A DNA stretch of 48,446 bases from Pelagibacteraceae bacterium. Lineage in GTDB: Bacteria; Pseudomonadota; Alphaproteobacteria; HIMB59. Of the stretch, positions 1-8,177 are shown one piece after another (within the stretch, counting starts at the first letter, position 1; the number at the start of each line of letters is the position of its first letter). The DNA lies in the NCBI GenBank assembly GCA_002705265.1, contig PAHR01000047.1, positions 1-48,446 of the forward strand, in the 5' to 3' direction. The notes under the pieces are model-generated. The model ran no database searches. It saw nothing but the letters and a program-made list of their open reading frames with translations, and was not told where the DNA came from. Position numbers and translations under genes: made by a program.

Positions 1-71
1 ATACAATATACATAAATGAAGATAAAATTGAGATTCTAACTGAATCTCCAAAAGGAGTTTTTTATAATTGA
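1..71 (+). CDS. 3' end of an upstream gene (partial, unknown)
   Basis: An open frame whose codons begin at base 3 runs without a stop to a TGA at 69-71, giving 22 residues that end in PKGVFYN. Its stop overlaps the TTG start of purB (68-70), the tight coupling seen throughout this window. The piece is too short to name. It could be chance read-through, so this call rests on the overlap and on the lack of any other explanation for the first 67 bases. Confidence 0.4.
   Translation, partial: TIYINEDKIEILTESPKGVFYN
53..57 (+). promoter_or_regulatory. Ribosome binding site fixing the purB TTG start
   Basis: AGGAG lies ten bases before TTG at 68. No ATG exists at the conserved N-terminus (MIPRYSR), so this site decides the start. 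Many other genes in the window show no such motif. Confidence 0.6.
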
Positions 72-1360
72 TACCTCGATACTCAAGAAAAATTTTAAAA
101 GATATTTGGGAAGATAATAATAAATTTCAAATCTGGCTTGATCTAGAAATTTTAGCTTGTGAAGCTATGGAAAAATATGGATATATTCCCAAGGGAACAA
201 CTTCTAAAATTAAGAAAAAGGCAAAATTTAATGTTAAAGAAATTGAAAAGATAGAAAAAATAACAAAACACGATGTTATTGCATTTCTGACCAATGTAGC
301 TAAATATGTAGGCGATGAGTCGAGATTTATTCATAAGGGATTAACTTCAAGTGATATTTTAGATTCCTCATTTTCTATTCAACTAAGTCAGTCTTCTAAT
401 ATTATTTTGCTAGGACTTAAAAACCTCAATCAATCGCTTTTAAAAATTTCAAAAAAATATCGCCACACACTTTGTATTGGAAGAAGTCATGGTATTCACG
501 CAGAAACTACAACTTTTGGATTAAAAATGCTCGGATATTATGAGGAAAATAAAAGAAATATTCAAAGACTTCAATCATCTATCAAGCAAATTGAAACAGT
601 TCAAATGTCAGGACCCGTAGGAACTTACTCAAATATTGACCCAAAAATTGAAAAATATGTTGCTCAAAAACTTAAATTTAAAATAGAAAATGTTTCAACA
701 CAGATTATACCAAGAGATAGACATGCGGACTTATTTTGTTCTTTCTCAATTATTGCTAGTTCACTTGATAGACTAGCTACTGAAATTAGACATTTACAAA
801 GAACAGAGGTGTTAGAAGTAGAGGAAGGCTTTAGTAAAGGACAAAAAGGCAGTTCAGCCATGCCTCATAAAAAAAATCCAATCTTATCAGAAAATATATC
901 TGGCTTAACTAGAGTGGTTCGATCTCTTGTAATCCCTGCTCTAGAAAATATAACTTCTTGGCATGAAAGAGATATTAGTCATTCAAGCGTTGAGAGAATC
1001 AATGCACCAAATGCTACAATTACATTAGACTTTGCTGTTCAAAGAATGATTAATATTATAGACAACTTAGTGATACACAAAGTTAATATGCTTAATAATT
1101 TAAATCAATTAAAGGGGCTTCCTTATTCACAAAATATATTGATATTTTTGGTCGATAATAAAGTTTCAAGAGAAGATGCTTATAAAATAGTTCAAAAATG
1201 CGCCTTAGAAACTTGGCATGGAAATAAAAGCTTTAAAGAAAATTTATTACAAGATAGCCAATTAAAAAAACTAAATCTATCTTCTAAAATTGATAAGGTT
1301 TTTTCAAATAAAAATTTAACCAAAAATATAGATTTGATATTTAAAAGAAGTTTGAACTAA
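68..1360 (+). CDS. purB: Adenylosuccinate lyase
   Basis: Fumarase/aspartase-superfamily lyase acting twice in purine metabolism: it removes fumarate from SAICAR and from adenylosuccinate. The protein has 430 residues, normal for bacterial PurB, and opens with MIPRYSR, the usual PurB N-terminus, which supports the TTG start at 68. An AGGAG ribosome binding site lies at 53-57, ten bases upstream. The superfamily signature GSSAMPHKKNP is at about residues 261-271, and the catalytic-region RSHGIHAE occurs near residue 140. It is the first of five purine genes read in the same direction, and purC follows directly. In many Alphaproteobacteria a DUF1476 gene sits between purB and purC; it is absent here. 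Confidence 0.95.
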   Translation: MIPRYSRKILKDIWEDNNKFQIWLDLEILACEAMEKYGYIPKGTTSKIKKKAKFNVKEIEKIEKITKHDVIAFLTNVAKYVGDESRFIHKGLTSSDILDSSFSIQLSQSSNIILLGLKNLNQSLLKISKKYRHTLCIGRSHGIHAETTTFGLKMLGYYEENKRNIQRLQSSIKQIETVQMSGPVGTYSNIDPKIEKYVAQKLKFKIENVSTQIIPRDRHADLFCSFSIIASSLDRLATEIRHLQRTEVLEVEEGFSKGQKGSSAMPHKKNPILSENISGLTRVVRSLVIPALENITSWHERDISHSSVERINAPNATITLDFAVQRMINIIDNLVIHKVNMLNNLNQLKGLPYSQNILIFLVDNKVSREDAYKIVQKCALETWHGNKSFKENLLQDSQLKKLNLSSKIDKVFSNKNLTKNIDLIFKRSLN

Positions 1361-2076
1361 ATGAAAAAAAATTAAAAAAACTATATGAGGGAAAAGCAAA
1401 AATTATATATGAAAAAAATTCTAAAGAAGTCCAAGCGTATTATAAAAACGATGCAACGGCTTTTAATAATTTAAAAAAAGGATCTATAAAAGACAAAGGT
1501 AAAATTAATAACACTATTTGCTGTCATCTTTATGAAATTTTAAATAACTGCGATATTCCAACTCATTTTATTAAAAAAATTGATAAGAATACCCAACTTT
1601 TAGAAAAAGTTGAAATAGTTCCAATTGAGGTTTTGGTTAGAAATTATTTTGCTGGTTCTCTTTCAAAAAAATTTGGTATCAAAGAAGGAGAAAAACTTCC
1701 AGATACATTAATTGAATATTGCCTAAAGTCTGATGAACTAGGTGACCCTCATATTAGTAGTGATCATATTTTAACAATGGAATTATGCTCTGAAGAAACC
1801 CTAGAACTAATTGATGAATATTCATTAAGAATTAATGACATTCTTCGATCGGTATTTTATGTTGCTGGTTTGAACTTAGTTGATTTCAAACTTGAATTTG
1901 GCTTTAGTAAGAAAGATAAATCTCTTGTATTAGCTGATGAAATCTCCCCTGATACATGCAGACTTTGGGATATCAAATCAAATGAAAAACTTGATAAAGA
2001 TAGATTTAGAAGAGATCTGGGAAAAGTTGAAGAGGCATACTTGGAAGTTATGACTAGACTTGGTCTTAAACTATGA
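1361..2076 (+). CDS. purC: SAICAR synthetase, frame broken in a poly-A run near the start
   Basis: Phosphoribosylaminoimidazole-succinocarboxamide synthase, which ligates aspartate to CAIR. From 1375 the translation is unmistakable PurC: KKLYEGKAKI at the start, then IEVLVRNYFAGSL and the DEISPDTCR motif near residue 200. No ATG, GTG or TTG exists in this frame between the stop at 1342-1344 and the conserved LYEGKAK. An ATG at 1361, directly after the purB stop, reads MKKN and hits TAA. One extra A in the eight-A run at 1364-1371 joins this ATG to the body as MKKKLKKLYEG, giving 238 residues, the normal family length. So either the sequence lacks one A or the cell corrects the frame by slippage. 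A start at the internal GTG/ATG near 1633 would remove the ATP-binding lobe and is not credible. The stop overlaps purS by ATGA. Confidence 0.88.
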
Positions 2077-2303
2077 GAGCAAAAATACTTATTAGATTAA
2101 AAAAGCAAATATTAGAACCACAAGGAAAAAATATAGAGGAATCTCTTAATAACTTAGGATTTGATAAATGTTCTAATATTCGTCAAGGAAAGCTAATTGA
2201 ATTAGACTTACCTGAAAACTTAGAAGATAGAGACTCCTACATTAAAGACATTTGTAATAAGCTTCTAGTCAATAGCATCATAGAAGAATACGAAGTTCTT
2301 TAA
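2073..2303 (+). CDS. purS: FGAM synthase subunit PurS
   Basis: Small subunit of the three-part phosphoribosylformylglycinamidine synthase, which bridges PurL and the glutaminase PurQ. The 76 residues show the family pattern: a strand beginning RAKILIRLKKQILEPQGKNI, then a GFDKCSNIRQGKLIELDL core, as in PurS proteins (usually 76-85 residues). The start ATG overlaps the purC stop (ATGA at 2073-2076) and the stop TAA shares a base with the purQ ATG, so translational coupling is likely. Presence of a separate PurS agrees with the short type of PurL downstream. Confidence 0.93.
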   Translation: MRAKILIRLKKQILEPQGKNIEESLNNLGFDKCSNIRQGKLIELDLPENLEDRDSYIKDICNKLLVNSIIEEYEVL

Positions 2304-2986
2304 TGTCACTAAGTTCTGCTGTTATTACATTTCCAGGATCAAATTGTGATAGAGACGCTCAAACCTATTTAGAGATACTTACTAACCAAGATACACATAA
2401 AATTTGGCATAAAGATGTCTTACTTCCAAAAGTAGATTTACTAATCATTCCAGGTGGGTTTAGTTTTGGTGATTATTTGCGCTCAGGTGCTATGGCTGCA
2501 AAGAGCCCTATCATTGATGATGTTTTAAAACATGCAGAACGTGGAGGATATATCATTGGTATCTGTAATGGTTTTCAAATTTTAACTGAAATTGGTCTTT
2601 TAGACGGGGCTTTAAATAGAAATGTAAAATTAAAATTTTTAGCAAAAAACTGTTTTATTAAAAAAAATCATGAAAATAATTTCAATAAAAAAATTTCACA
2701 AGATCAATGTCTTTCTATACCAGTCGCTCATAACGAAGGAAGTTACTATAACTCAGAAGAAGGATTAAAATTACTACAAGATAATGAACAAATATCTTTT
2801 TTATATTGCGACGAAGAAGGTAATACAACTGATAGTTCTAATCTCAATGGTTCTTTAAATCACATAGCAGGAATTACTAATAAGAAAAAAAATGTTCTTG
2901 GTTTAATGCCTCATCCTGAAAGAGCTTTTCAAGATTTCCATACATCGCAAGATGGACAATTAATATTAGAGTCTCTCTTAGGATGA
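2303..2986 (+). CDS. purQ: FGAM synthase glutaminase subunit PurQ
   Basis: Class I glutamine amidotransferase that supplies ammonia to PurL. Visible features in the 227-residue protein: N-terminal FPGSNCDRD, oxyanion region PGGFSFGDYLRSGA at about 50-63, nucleophile elbow GICNGFQ with catalytic Cys88, and the His204/Glu206 pair in MPHPERA. Length is typical. A Lys/Asn-rich stretch at about 117-133 (FIKKNHENNFNKKIS) lies in a loop that varies in the family. The gene overlaps purS by one base and purL by four, so the three subunits are likely made in step. Confidence 0.95.
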   Translation: MSLSSAVITFPGSNCDRDAQTYLEILTNQDTHKIWHKDVLLPKVDLLIIPGGFSFGDYLRSGAMAAKSPIIDDVLKHAERGGYIIGICNGFQILTEIGLLDGALNRNVKLKFLAKNCFIKKNHENNFNKKISQDQCLSIPVAHNEGSYYNSEEGLKLLQDNEQISFLYCDEEGNTTDSSNLNGSLNHIAGITNKKKNVLGLMPHPERAFQDFHTSQDGQLILESLLG

Positions 2987-5151
2987 ATACTGAATTAATC
3001 TTAAAACACGGACTAACATTGGATGAATATGAAGTAATTAATAATTATCTAAAAAGAGAATTAACCATGGAAGAGCTAGGAATATTCTCAGCTATGTGGA
3101 ATGAACACTGTTGCTACAAAACTTCAAAAAAATGGTTAAAAAAATTGCCAACTTCAAACGATATTGTCATTCAAGGCCCAGGAGAGAATGCTGGTATTAT
3201 TGATGTCCAAGATGATGACGCTATCGCTTTTAAGATTGAGAGTCATAATCATCCAAGTTATATCGAACCTTTTAACGGTTCTGCAACAGGGGTTGGCGGT
3301 ATACTAAGAGATATTTTTACTATGGGCGCAAGACCCATAGCAACACTTGACTCAATCCGTTTTGGAGATTTGTCAAACTTTAAAACAAAATATTTAGTTA
3401 ACGGTGTTGTGAAGGGAATTGGTCACTACGGTAACTGCATAGGTATTCCAAACATTGGTGGTGAATGTGAGTTTGATCATTCTTATAATTATAACAATCT
3501 TGTTAATGCAATGGCAATCGGCCATGTAAAAAAAGACTCTATTTTTTATTCTGAACCTAAAACTATTGGTGGTTTAATTGTTTATATTGGCTCTAAAACT
3601 GGTAAAGACGGAATTCACGGTGCAAGCATGGCTTCAGATGTTTTCTCAGAAGATGATGAGGATAGCAAAAGACCTTCCGTTCAAGTTGGAGATCCTTTTA
3701 TGGAAAAACTTCTTATGGAGGGGTGCTTGGAACTTATGAATGCGAAACTTATAGAGTCAATGCAAGATATGGGTGCTGCAGGCATAACTTCTTCTAGTGT
3801 AGAAATGGCCTCAAAGGGAAATTTAGGAGTAGAAATCAATTTAGACAAAATACCTTTAAGAGAACCTCTTACTCCATACGAAATTTTACTTTCAGAGAGT
3901 CAAGAAAGAATGTTAGCAGTTATACTTGAGGAAAATAATGAAAAAGTAAAAAATATTTTAAAGAAGTGGGAAATCGATTATGAGGTAATCGGCAAAGTCA
4001 CAGATACAAAAAAAGTCATTTTTAAATCAAAAGATAAAATTGTCGTCAATCTTCCAGTAGATATTATTGTTGATTTAGCCCCAGAATACGACAGACCTTT
4101 TAACCTTCCCTTAAAACGCAAAGTTCAAAACTATGATTTTAGTGAATTAAATTTAAAAATATGCTTAGATAATATTTTAAAAAATATTAATTATTCTCAT
4201 AAGAGTTGGGTTTATGATCAATATGACTCCACGGTTATGGGTGATACAATTTTTGAACCAGGTGGTTCAAGTGGTGTTGTAAAAATTCATAATTCAAAAA
4301 AAGCTATAGGAGCAACAACTGATTGTAGTCCTTTATATATTAGAATAAACCCAGAAAAAGGAATGGCTCATACAGTACTTGAGTCTTATAGAAATTTAAT
4401 TTCTTCTAATATCAAACCTATGGCAATCACTAATAACTTAAATTTTGCAAGCCCTCTCGATCAAAATATTATGGGAGAACTTGTTTTGTCTATTAGTGGA
4501 TTAAAGAAAACTGCGGAATATTTTAACACCCCTATAGTTTCAGGTAATGTCTCATTATACAATCAAACTAATGAAGAGCCAATTAAACCAACACCAGTAA
4601 TAGGATGTGTTGGTCTTAATGAAAATTACAAAACACTCGTCCCCAGCTGTTTTAAAAGTGAAAATGATAAAATATTTATGAATGGCCAAATGCTTGAAAA
4701 AAAAAATAGCCCTTATTTTCTTCAGGACCATTTAAATATAAAGCAAATCAATCAATTTAATGACTTGGTAAATGAAGATTTTGAATTAGAAAAAATACAT
4801 CAAAAATTTATTTTTAATATGTTTAAAAAAGAATTAATTCAATCAGCTAATGATATATCTAGGGGTGGTGTTATTTATAGTCTGATCAAAATGATAAAGT
4901 CAAAATTAGGATTTTCCATTAAAACTCAAAATGAATTGGATTTATTCGTAGAATGCTTAGCTGGTTATATTTTGGTTGTAAATCAGCAAAACTGTCAAAA
5001 TTTCACTAAAGAAGCTAATATAGCTAACATCAAATTAATAGAACTAGGTATAGTTAAAAAAGAAATTATTGAAATTAATCAATCTAAACTTAATTTTAAT
5101 AGTATATATAATAGTTACATGAATAATTTTGCTGATAAAATTAATAATTAA
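2983..5151 (+). CDS. purL: FGAM synthase large subunit PurL (short type)
   Basis: Catalytic subunit of phosphoribosylformylglycinamidine synthase, converting FGAR, ATP and ammonia to FGAM. At 722 residues it is the short PurL that works with separate PurS and PurQ, not the ~1300-residue fused form. Visible motifs are ESHNHPSYIEPFNGSATGVG near residue 87, GGILRDIFTMGARPIA, and two AIRS-like halves; the second half contains VVSGNVSLYN. The start is ATG in an ATGA overlap with purQ. It ends two bases before the BolA-family gene, so the iron-sulfur pair may share the purine transcript. Confidence 0.95.
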   Translation: MNTELILKHGLTLDEYEVINNYLKRELTMEELGIFSAMWNEHCCYKTSKKWLKKLPTSNDIVIQGPGENAGIIDVQDDDAIAFKIESHNHPSYIEPFNGSATGVGGILRDIFTMGARPIATLDSIRFGDLSNFKTKYLVNGVVKGIGHYGNCIGIPNIGGECEFDHSYNYNNLVNAMAIGHVKKDSIFYSEPKTIGGLIVYIGSKTGKDGIHGASMASDVFSEDDEDSKRPSVQVGDPFMEKLLMEGCLELMNAKLIESMQDMGAAGITSSSVEMASKGNLGVEINLDKIPLREPLTPYEILLSESQERMLAVILEENNEKVKNILKKWEIDYEVIGKVTDTKKVIFKSKDKIVVNLPVDIIVDLAPEYDRPFNLPLKRKVQNYDFSELNLKICLDNILKNINYSHKSWVYDQYDSTVMGDTIFEPGGSSGVVKIHNSKKAIGATTDCSPLYIRINPEKGMAHTVLESYRNLISSNIKPMAITNNLNFASPLDQNIMGELVLSISGLKKTAEYFNTPIVSGNVSLYNQTNEEPIKPTPVIGCVGLNENYKTLVPSCFKSENDKIFMNGQMLEKKNSPYFLQDHLNIKQINQFNDLVNEDFELEKIHQKFIFNMFKKELIQSANDISRGGVIYSLIKMIKSKLGFSIKTQNELDLFVECLAGYILVVNQQNCQNFTKEANIANIKLIELGIVKKEIIEINQSKLNFNSIYNSYMNNFADKINN

Positions 5152-5153
5152 TT

Positions 5154-5384
5154 ATGACTATAGAACAATCACAACTAGAGAATCTACTAAAGAGAAAATT
5201 TCCTGATGCTAAAATCAAAGTTGAAGACTTAGCTGGAGATAATAATCATTATTCAGTTTTCATCGAGTCTCAAGTTTTTAATGACTTAAACAGAGTACAA
5301 CAACATCAGCTAGTTTATAAATCTCTTGATGGTTTAATGGACAAAGAATTACATGCTATGCAACTTCAAACGAAAGGAAAATAA
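5154..5384 (+). CDS. BolA family protein (BolA2/IbaG type)
   Basis: Small BolA-fold protein of 76 residues. It starts as a short helix (IEQSQLENLLKRKFPDAKI), continues with GDNNHYSVFIES, and has the family helix FNDLNRVQQHQLVYKSLDGLM followed by ELHAMQLQT. BolA2-type proteins form Fe-S-bridged heterodimers with monothiol glutaredoxins and take part in cluster delivery and iron sensing. The very next gene is that glutaredoxin, starting one base after this stop, which strongly supports a working pair. The spacer from purL is two bases. Confidence 0.88.
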   Translation: MTIEQSQLENLLKRKFPDAKIKVEDLAGDNNHYSVFIESQVFNDLNRVQQHQLVYKSLDGLMDKELHAMQLQTKGK

Positions 5385-5385
5385 T

Positions 5386-5727
5386 ATGAGCTTAGAAATA
5401 GGACTAAAAACTAAAATAGAAGATTTAATTAATTCTAAAGACGTGTTTTTATTTATGAAAGGTAATCCGGATTTCCCTATGTGTGGTTTTTCTTCAACTG
5501 CTAGCGCTATACTGAAAAAATGTGGTGTTGAATTTGGTCACTGTAATGTTTTAGATAATGAGGATGTTCGTGAAGGTATTAAGTTATATTCGAATTGGCC
5601 TACTATCCCACAACTATACATAAAAAAAGAATTTATTGGTGGATGTGATATTATGAAAGAAATGGCAGAATCAGGAGAATTACTAGAATTACTTACTACA
5701 AGAGGTATTGCCACAAAAATAACTTAA
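5386..5727 (+). CDS. grxD: Monothiol CGFS glutaredoxin
   Basis: Grx4/Grx5-type glutaredoxin that carries and transfers [2Fe-2S] clusters with glutathione. The 113-residue protein has the diagnostic CGFS site (Cys33), the WPTIPQLY segment with its cis-proline, and the FIGGCDIMKEM glutathione-contacting region. I chose the ATG at 5386 because an AAAGGA site at 5373-5378 lies seven bases upstream and the homologous N-terminus begins there. An upstream in-frame ATG at 5353 would add eleven residues inside the BolA gene and has no support. Confidence 0.94.
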   Translation: MSLEIGLKTKIEDLINSKDVFLFMKGNPDFPMCGFSSTASAILKKCGVEFGHCNVLDNEDVREGIKLYSNWPTIPQLYIKKEFIGGCDIMKEMAESGELLELLTTRGIATKIT

Positions 5728-5762
5728 TAATTAATAAAATTGATAATATTTAAGTTTTTTAA

Positions 5763-6806
5763 ATGAGAAGAAGAAGTTTTTTAAAAAAATTTTTAATTAG
5801 CTTTCTAGGTTTATTAGCTTTATCAAATAAAACTTTTTCATCACAAATTATTAAAATGACAAACTTTAAAAATGGTATTTTTGTAAATAACTATATCGAA
5901 CCTGGATTAAGTTCATTTAAAGATTTTTGGAAATGGAGAAAAGAAAGCAAAGATTCCAAACCAAATCCCGTTACGTTCCCTTTAGTAAAAAATAATCCTG
6001 ATTTTCTTAAAAGAAATAAAAAAGAAAGAACTCTTACTTGGATAGGTCATGCTTCTTTTCTATTTCAAATTAATGGACTCAGTATATTGACGGATCCTCA
6101 CTTAACAAAAAGGGCATCTCCTTTAAGTTTTGCAGGGCCGTTAAGAACTACACCTCCAGGATTAAGTTTTGAAGATTTGCCAACAATAGATGTAATTTTA
6201 ATTACTCATAATCACTATGATCACTTAGATAAAAAAACAATTAAGAAAATTATTGGTTCTCAAAAAAAACAGCCTCTTATACTAGTCCCACTAAAACTTA
6301 GTAAACTCATACAAAAATGGGGAGCAACAAAAGTTAAAGAATTGAATTGGTGGGAAACAACAAGTTTTAATGATTTAAACTTTCATTCTGTTCCAGTTCA
6401 ACATTGGAGTAAAAGAACTTTAAGAGACACTAATAAAACTTTATGGTGTGGTTGGGTAATTGAGGAAAAAAACTACCGTTTTTTCTTTTGTGGCGACACT
6501 GGATATTCAAAAGACTTTAAGGATATTCAAAAAAGATTTAAATTTATGGATACTTCTTTAATTCCAATTGGGGCATATGCTCCAAGATGGTTTATGAAAA
6601 ATCATCACTGTAATGTAAATGAAGCCATTCAAATACATAAAGATATTAAATCAAAGAAATCAATAGGTATGCACTGGGGAACATTTATATTAACTGACGA
6701 ACCAATGAAGGAACCCAAAGAACTTTTACAAAAAATGATAAAAGAAATGAAAATGCCTGATTCAGAATTTTCTGTAATGAATCACGGTGAAACTAGAAAA
6801 ATATAA
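5763..6806 (+). CDS. Metallo-beta-lactamase-fold hydrolase with Tat-type signal (NAPE-PLD/RomA-like)
   Basis: A 347-residue member of the UlaG/NAPE-PLD-like branch of the metallo-beta-lactamase fold. Metal ligands are visible: HNHYDH with His149, His151, Asp153 and His154, later HW in VPVQHWSKRT, the bridging aspartate in CGDTGYS, and the final His in GMHWGTF. The N-terminus reads MRRRSFLKKF followed by a hydrophobic stretch ending near TFSS, matching the twin-arginine consensus (RRxFLK), so export of a folded metalloprotein is likely. Relatives act on N-acyl phospholipids or unknown substrates, so the substrate here cannot be stated. It lies 35 bases after grxD and points at rpsD across a 26-base gap. 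Confidence 0.82.
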   Translation: MRRRSFLKKFLISFLGLLALSNKTFSSQIIKMTNFKNGIFVNNYIEPGLSSFKDFWKWRKESKDSKPNPVTFPLVKNNPDFLKRNKKERTLTWIGHASFLFQINGLSILTDPHLTKRASPLSFAGPLRTTPPGLSFEDLPTIDVILITHNHYDHLDKKTIKKIIGSQKKQPLILVPLKLSKLIQKWGATKVKELNWWETTSFNDLNFHSVPVQHWSKRTLRDTNKTLWCGWVIEEKNYRFFFCGDTGYSKDFKDIQKRFKFMDTSLIPIGAYAPRWFMKNHHCNVNEAIQIHKDIKSKKSIGMHWGTFILTDEPMKEPKELLQKMIKEMKMPDSEFSVMNHGETRKI

Positions 6807-6832
6807 ATATCTTTAATTATAAAATTAATTTA

Positions 6833-7450
6833 TTACCTTGAATAGAATTCAATAACTAAGTTTGGTTCCATTTGAACAGGGTAAGGAACATCTGACAACT
6901 GAGGTCCTCTAATAAATTTACCAGAGCATTTAGCTAGTTCTAGTTGAAGATATTCTGGAACGTCTCTTTCATTTGAACTTAATGTTTGAATAATCATAGG
7001 GATATTTTGACTTTCACCTTTTAAGGAAACTTCATCGCCATCTTTAACTTGATAAGACTTTTTATCTAAAATTTTACCATTAACAAGAATATGACCATGA
7101 TTTACAAGTTGTCTTGCAGCAAATACTGTTGGAGCAAATTTCAATCTAAATACAACAGCATCTAATCTTCTTTCTAATAGTTCGATTAATATTTGACTTG
7201 TATCTCCTCTTAATCTTTCAGCTTCTACAAAGACTTTTTTAAACTGTTTTTCTGTTATGTCGCCATAGTATTTCTTGAGTTGTTGTTTTGCTTTTAACTG
7301 TATTCCAAAATCTGATAGCTTTCTTTTTCTAGCTTGTCCATGTTGACCAGGACCATAAGGTCTTCTATTAAATGGACTTTTAGGTCTGCCCCATAAATTT
7401 AATCCTAATCTTCTATCAATTTTATGCTTAGATGCTACTCTTTTGGTCAT
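6833..7450 (-). CDS. rpsD: 30S ribosomal protein S4
   Basis: Primary 16S rRNA-binding protein of the small subunit body, and in many bacteria a translational repressor. The 205 residues are collinear with bacterial S4: KHKIDRRLG and PYGPGQHGQ at the N-terminus, the S4 RNA-binding domain at about 95-160 ([28 protein letters not shown]), and the C-terminus LVIEFYSR. No zinc-cysteine knuckle is present, as in most non-zinc S4 proteins. It is the last gene of the minus-strand run. The 40 bases before its start show no clear ribosome binding site. Confidence 0.97.
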   Translation of the reverse strand: MTKRVASKHKIDRRLGLNLWGRPKSPFNRRPYGPGQHGQARKRKLSDFGIQLKAKQQLKKYYGDITEKQFKKVFVEAERLRGDTSQILIELLERRLDAVVFRLKFAPTVFAARQLVNHGHILVNGKILDKKSYQVKDGDEVSLKGESQNIPMIIQTLSSNERDVPEYLQLELAKCSGKFIRGPQLSDVPYPVQMEPNLVIEFYSR

Positions 7451-7490
7451 GAATTGGTGTTTTATATAGAATACATCATTGAAGTCAATT

Positions 7491-8177
7491 CTAATTTGCT
7501 AGAAATTTCGTAATTCCATATATGCTTTTTAGATTACTTTTGTCTAAATTAGCTGTTTTTAGATAATTTCTTATATTTATCTCAAGTTTAATCCTTTTTG
7601 ATTTCACTGTCGTAAAATTTTTATTATCTAGTTGCTGAAATAAAAAACTAATAAAAGCTTCGATTTCATTAGATTTTAACTCATTTTTATTAATATTTTT
7701 ATTAGTTTTAATGCTTTTAACTCGTGAAAGAGAATACGCAGTAATTGCTATGGAGTGGGACAAATTCAATGATTGAGAATTTGAAGTTGGGATCGTGGTT
7801 ATAAAATTAGCATGAGATATTTCTTCATTATTTAGTCCATTATTTTCTTGGCCAAAAAGTATACTTAGTTTTTTAAATTGCAAATTTTGAATCTCATTAA
7901 TTTTAATTTCTGGCAAATTGAAATCTCTTTTTCTAACAGTAGTAGCGATAACAATGTCTGAATTTTTAATAGCTTCAGGAATTGAGTTAAATACTTTAGT
8001 TTTTTTTACAATAGATGAAAAATGTTTAGCCGCATTCAAACCTTCTTTATTTGGCCAAGAGTGTCTTGGACTTATAATTGAAAAGTTTTTAAAACCAAAA
8101 CAACCAATGGCTCTTATAGACATACCTATATTAGCTCCTAGTTGAGGTTTATTTATAATAAATTCTATTTTACTCAA
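7491..8177 (-). CDS. trmJ: TrmJ-type tRNA 2'-O-methyltransferase (SpoU family)
   Basis: Knotted SPOUT methyltransferase that probably modifies the ribose of tRNA position 32. The 228-residue protein shows the three SpoU motifs: [17 protein letters not shown] near residue 12, [14 protein letters not shown] in the middle, and the SAM-binding knot [15 protein letters not shown]. The alpha-helical C-terminal extension fits the TrmJ subgroup rather than TrmL. The start overlaps the cimA stop by four bases. Assignment to TrmJ over other SpoU members is by length and motif spacing. Confidence 0.82.
   Translation of the reverse strand: MSKIEFIINKPQLGANIGMSIRAIGCFGFKNFSIISPRHSWPNKEGLNAAKHFSSIVKKTKVFNSIPEAIKNSDIVIATTVRKRDFNLPEIKINEIQNLQFKKLSILFGQENNGLNNEEISHANFITTIPTSNSQSLNLSHSIAITAYSLSRVKSIKTNKNINKNELKSNEIEAFISFLFQQLDNKNFTTVKSKRIKLEINIRNYLKTANLDKSNLKSIYGITKFLAN

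Noticed and set aside
30-48. 7-bp hairpin GAGATTC-TAACT-GAATCTC as a terminator before purB
   Set aside because: No T-run follows directly, it lies within the likely coding end of the upstream gene, and the stem is short.
1633-2076. PurC read as a 147-residue protein from an internal start
   Set aside because: The conserved N-terminal ATP-binding region lies upstream in the same frame, so the short form is only an artefact of the missing start.
5353-5385. Eleven-residue N-terminal extension of the glutaredoxin
   Set aside because: It lies inside the BolA gene, while a ribosome binding site and the usual N-terminus point to the ATG at 5386.
7918-8145. 75-residue plus-strand ORF opposite trmJ, and similar antisense frames opposite ftsZ, aroG and glmS
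   Set aside because: They are shadows of well-supported genes on the other strand, without ribosome binding sites or family-like sequence.
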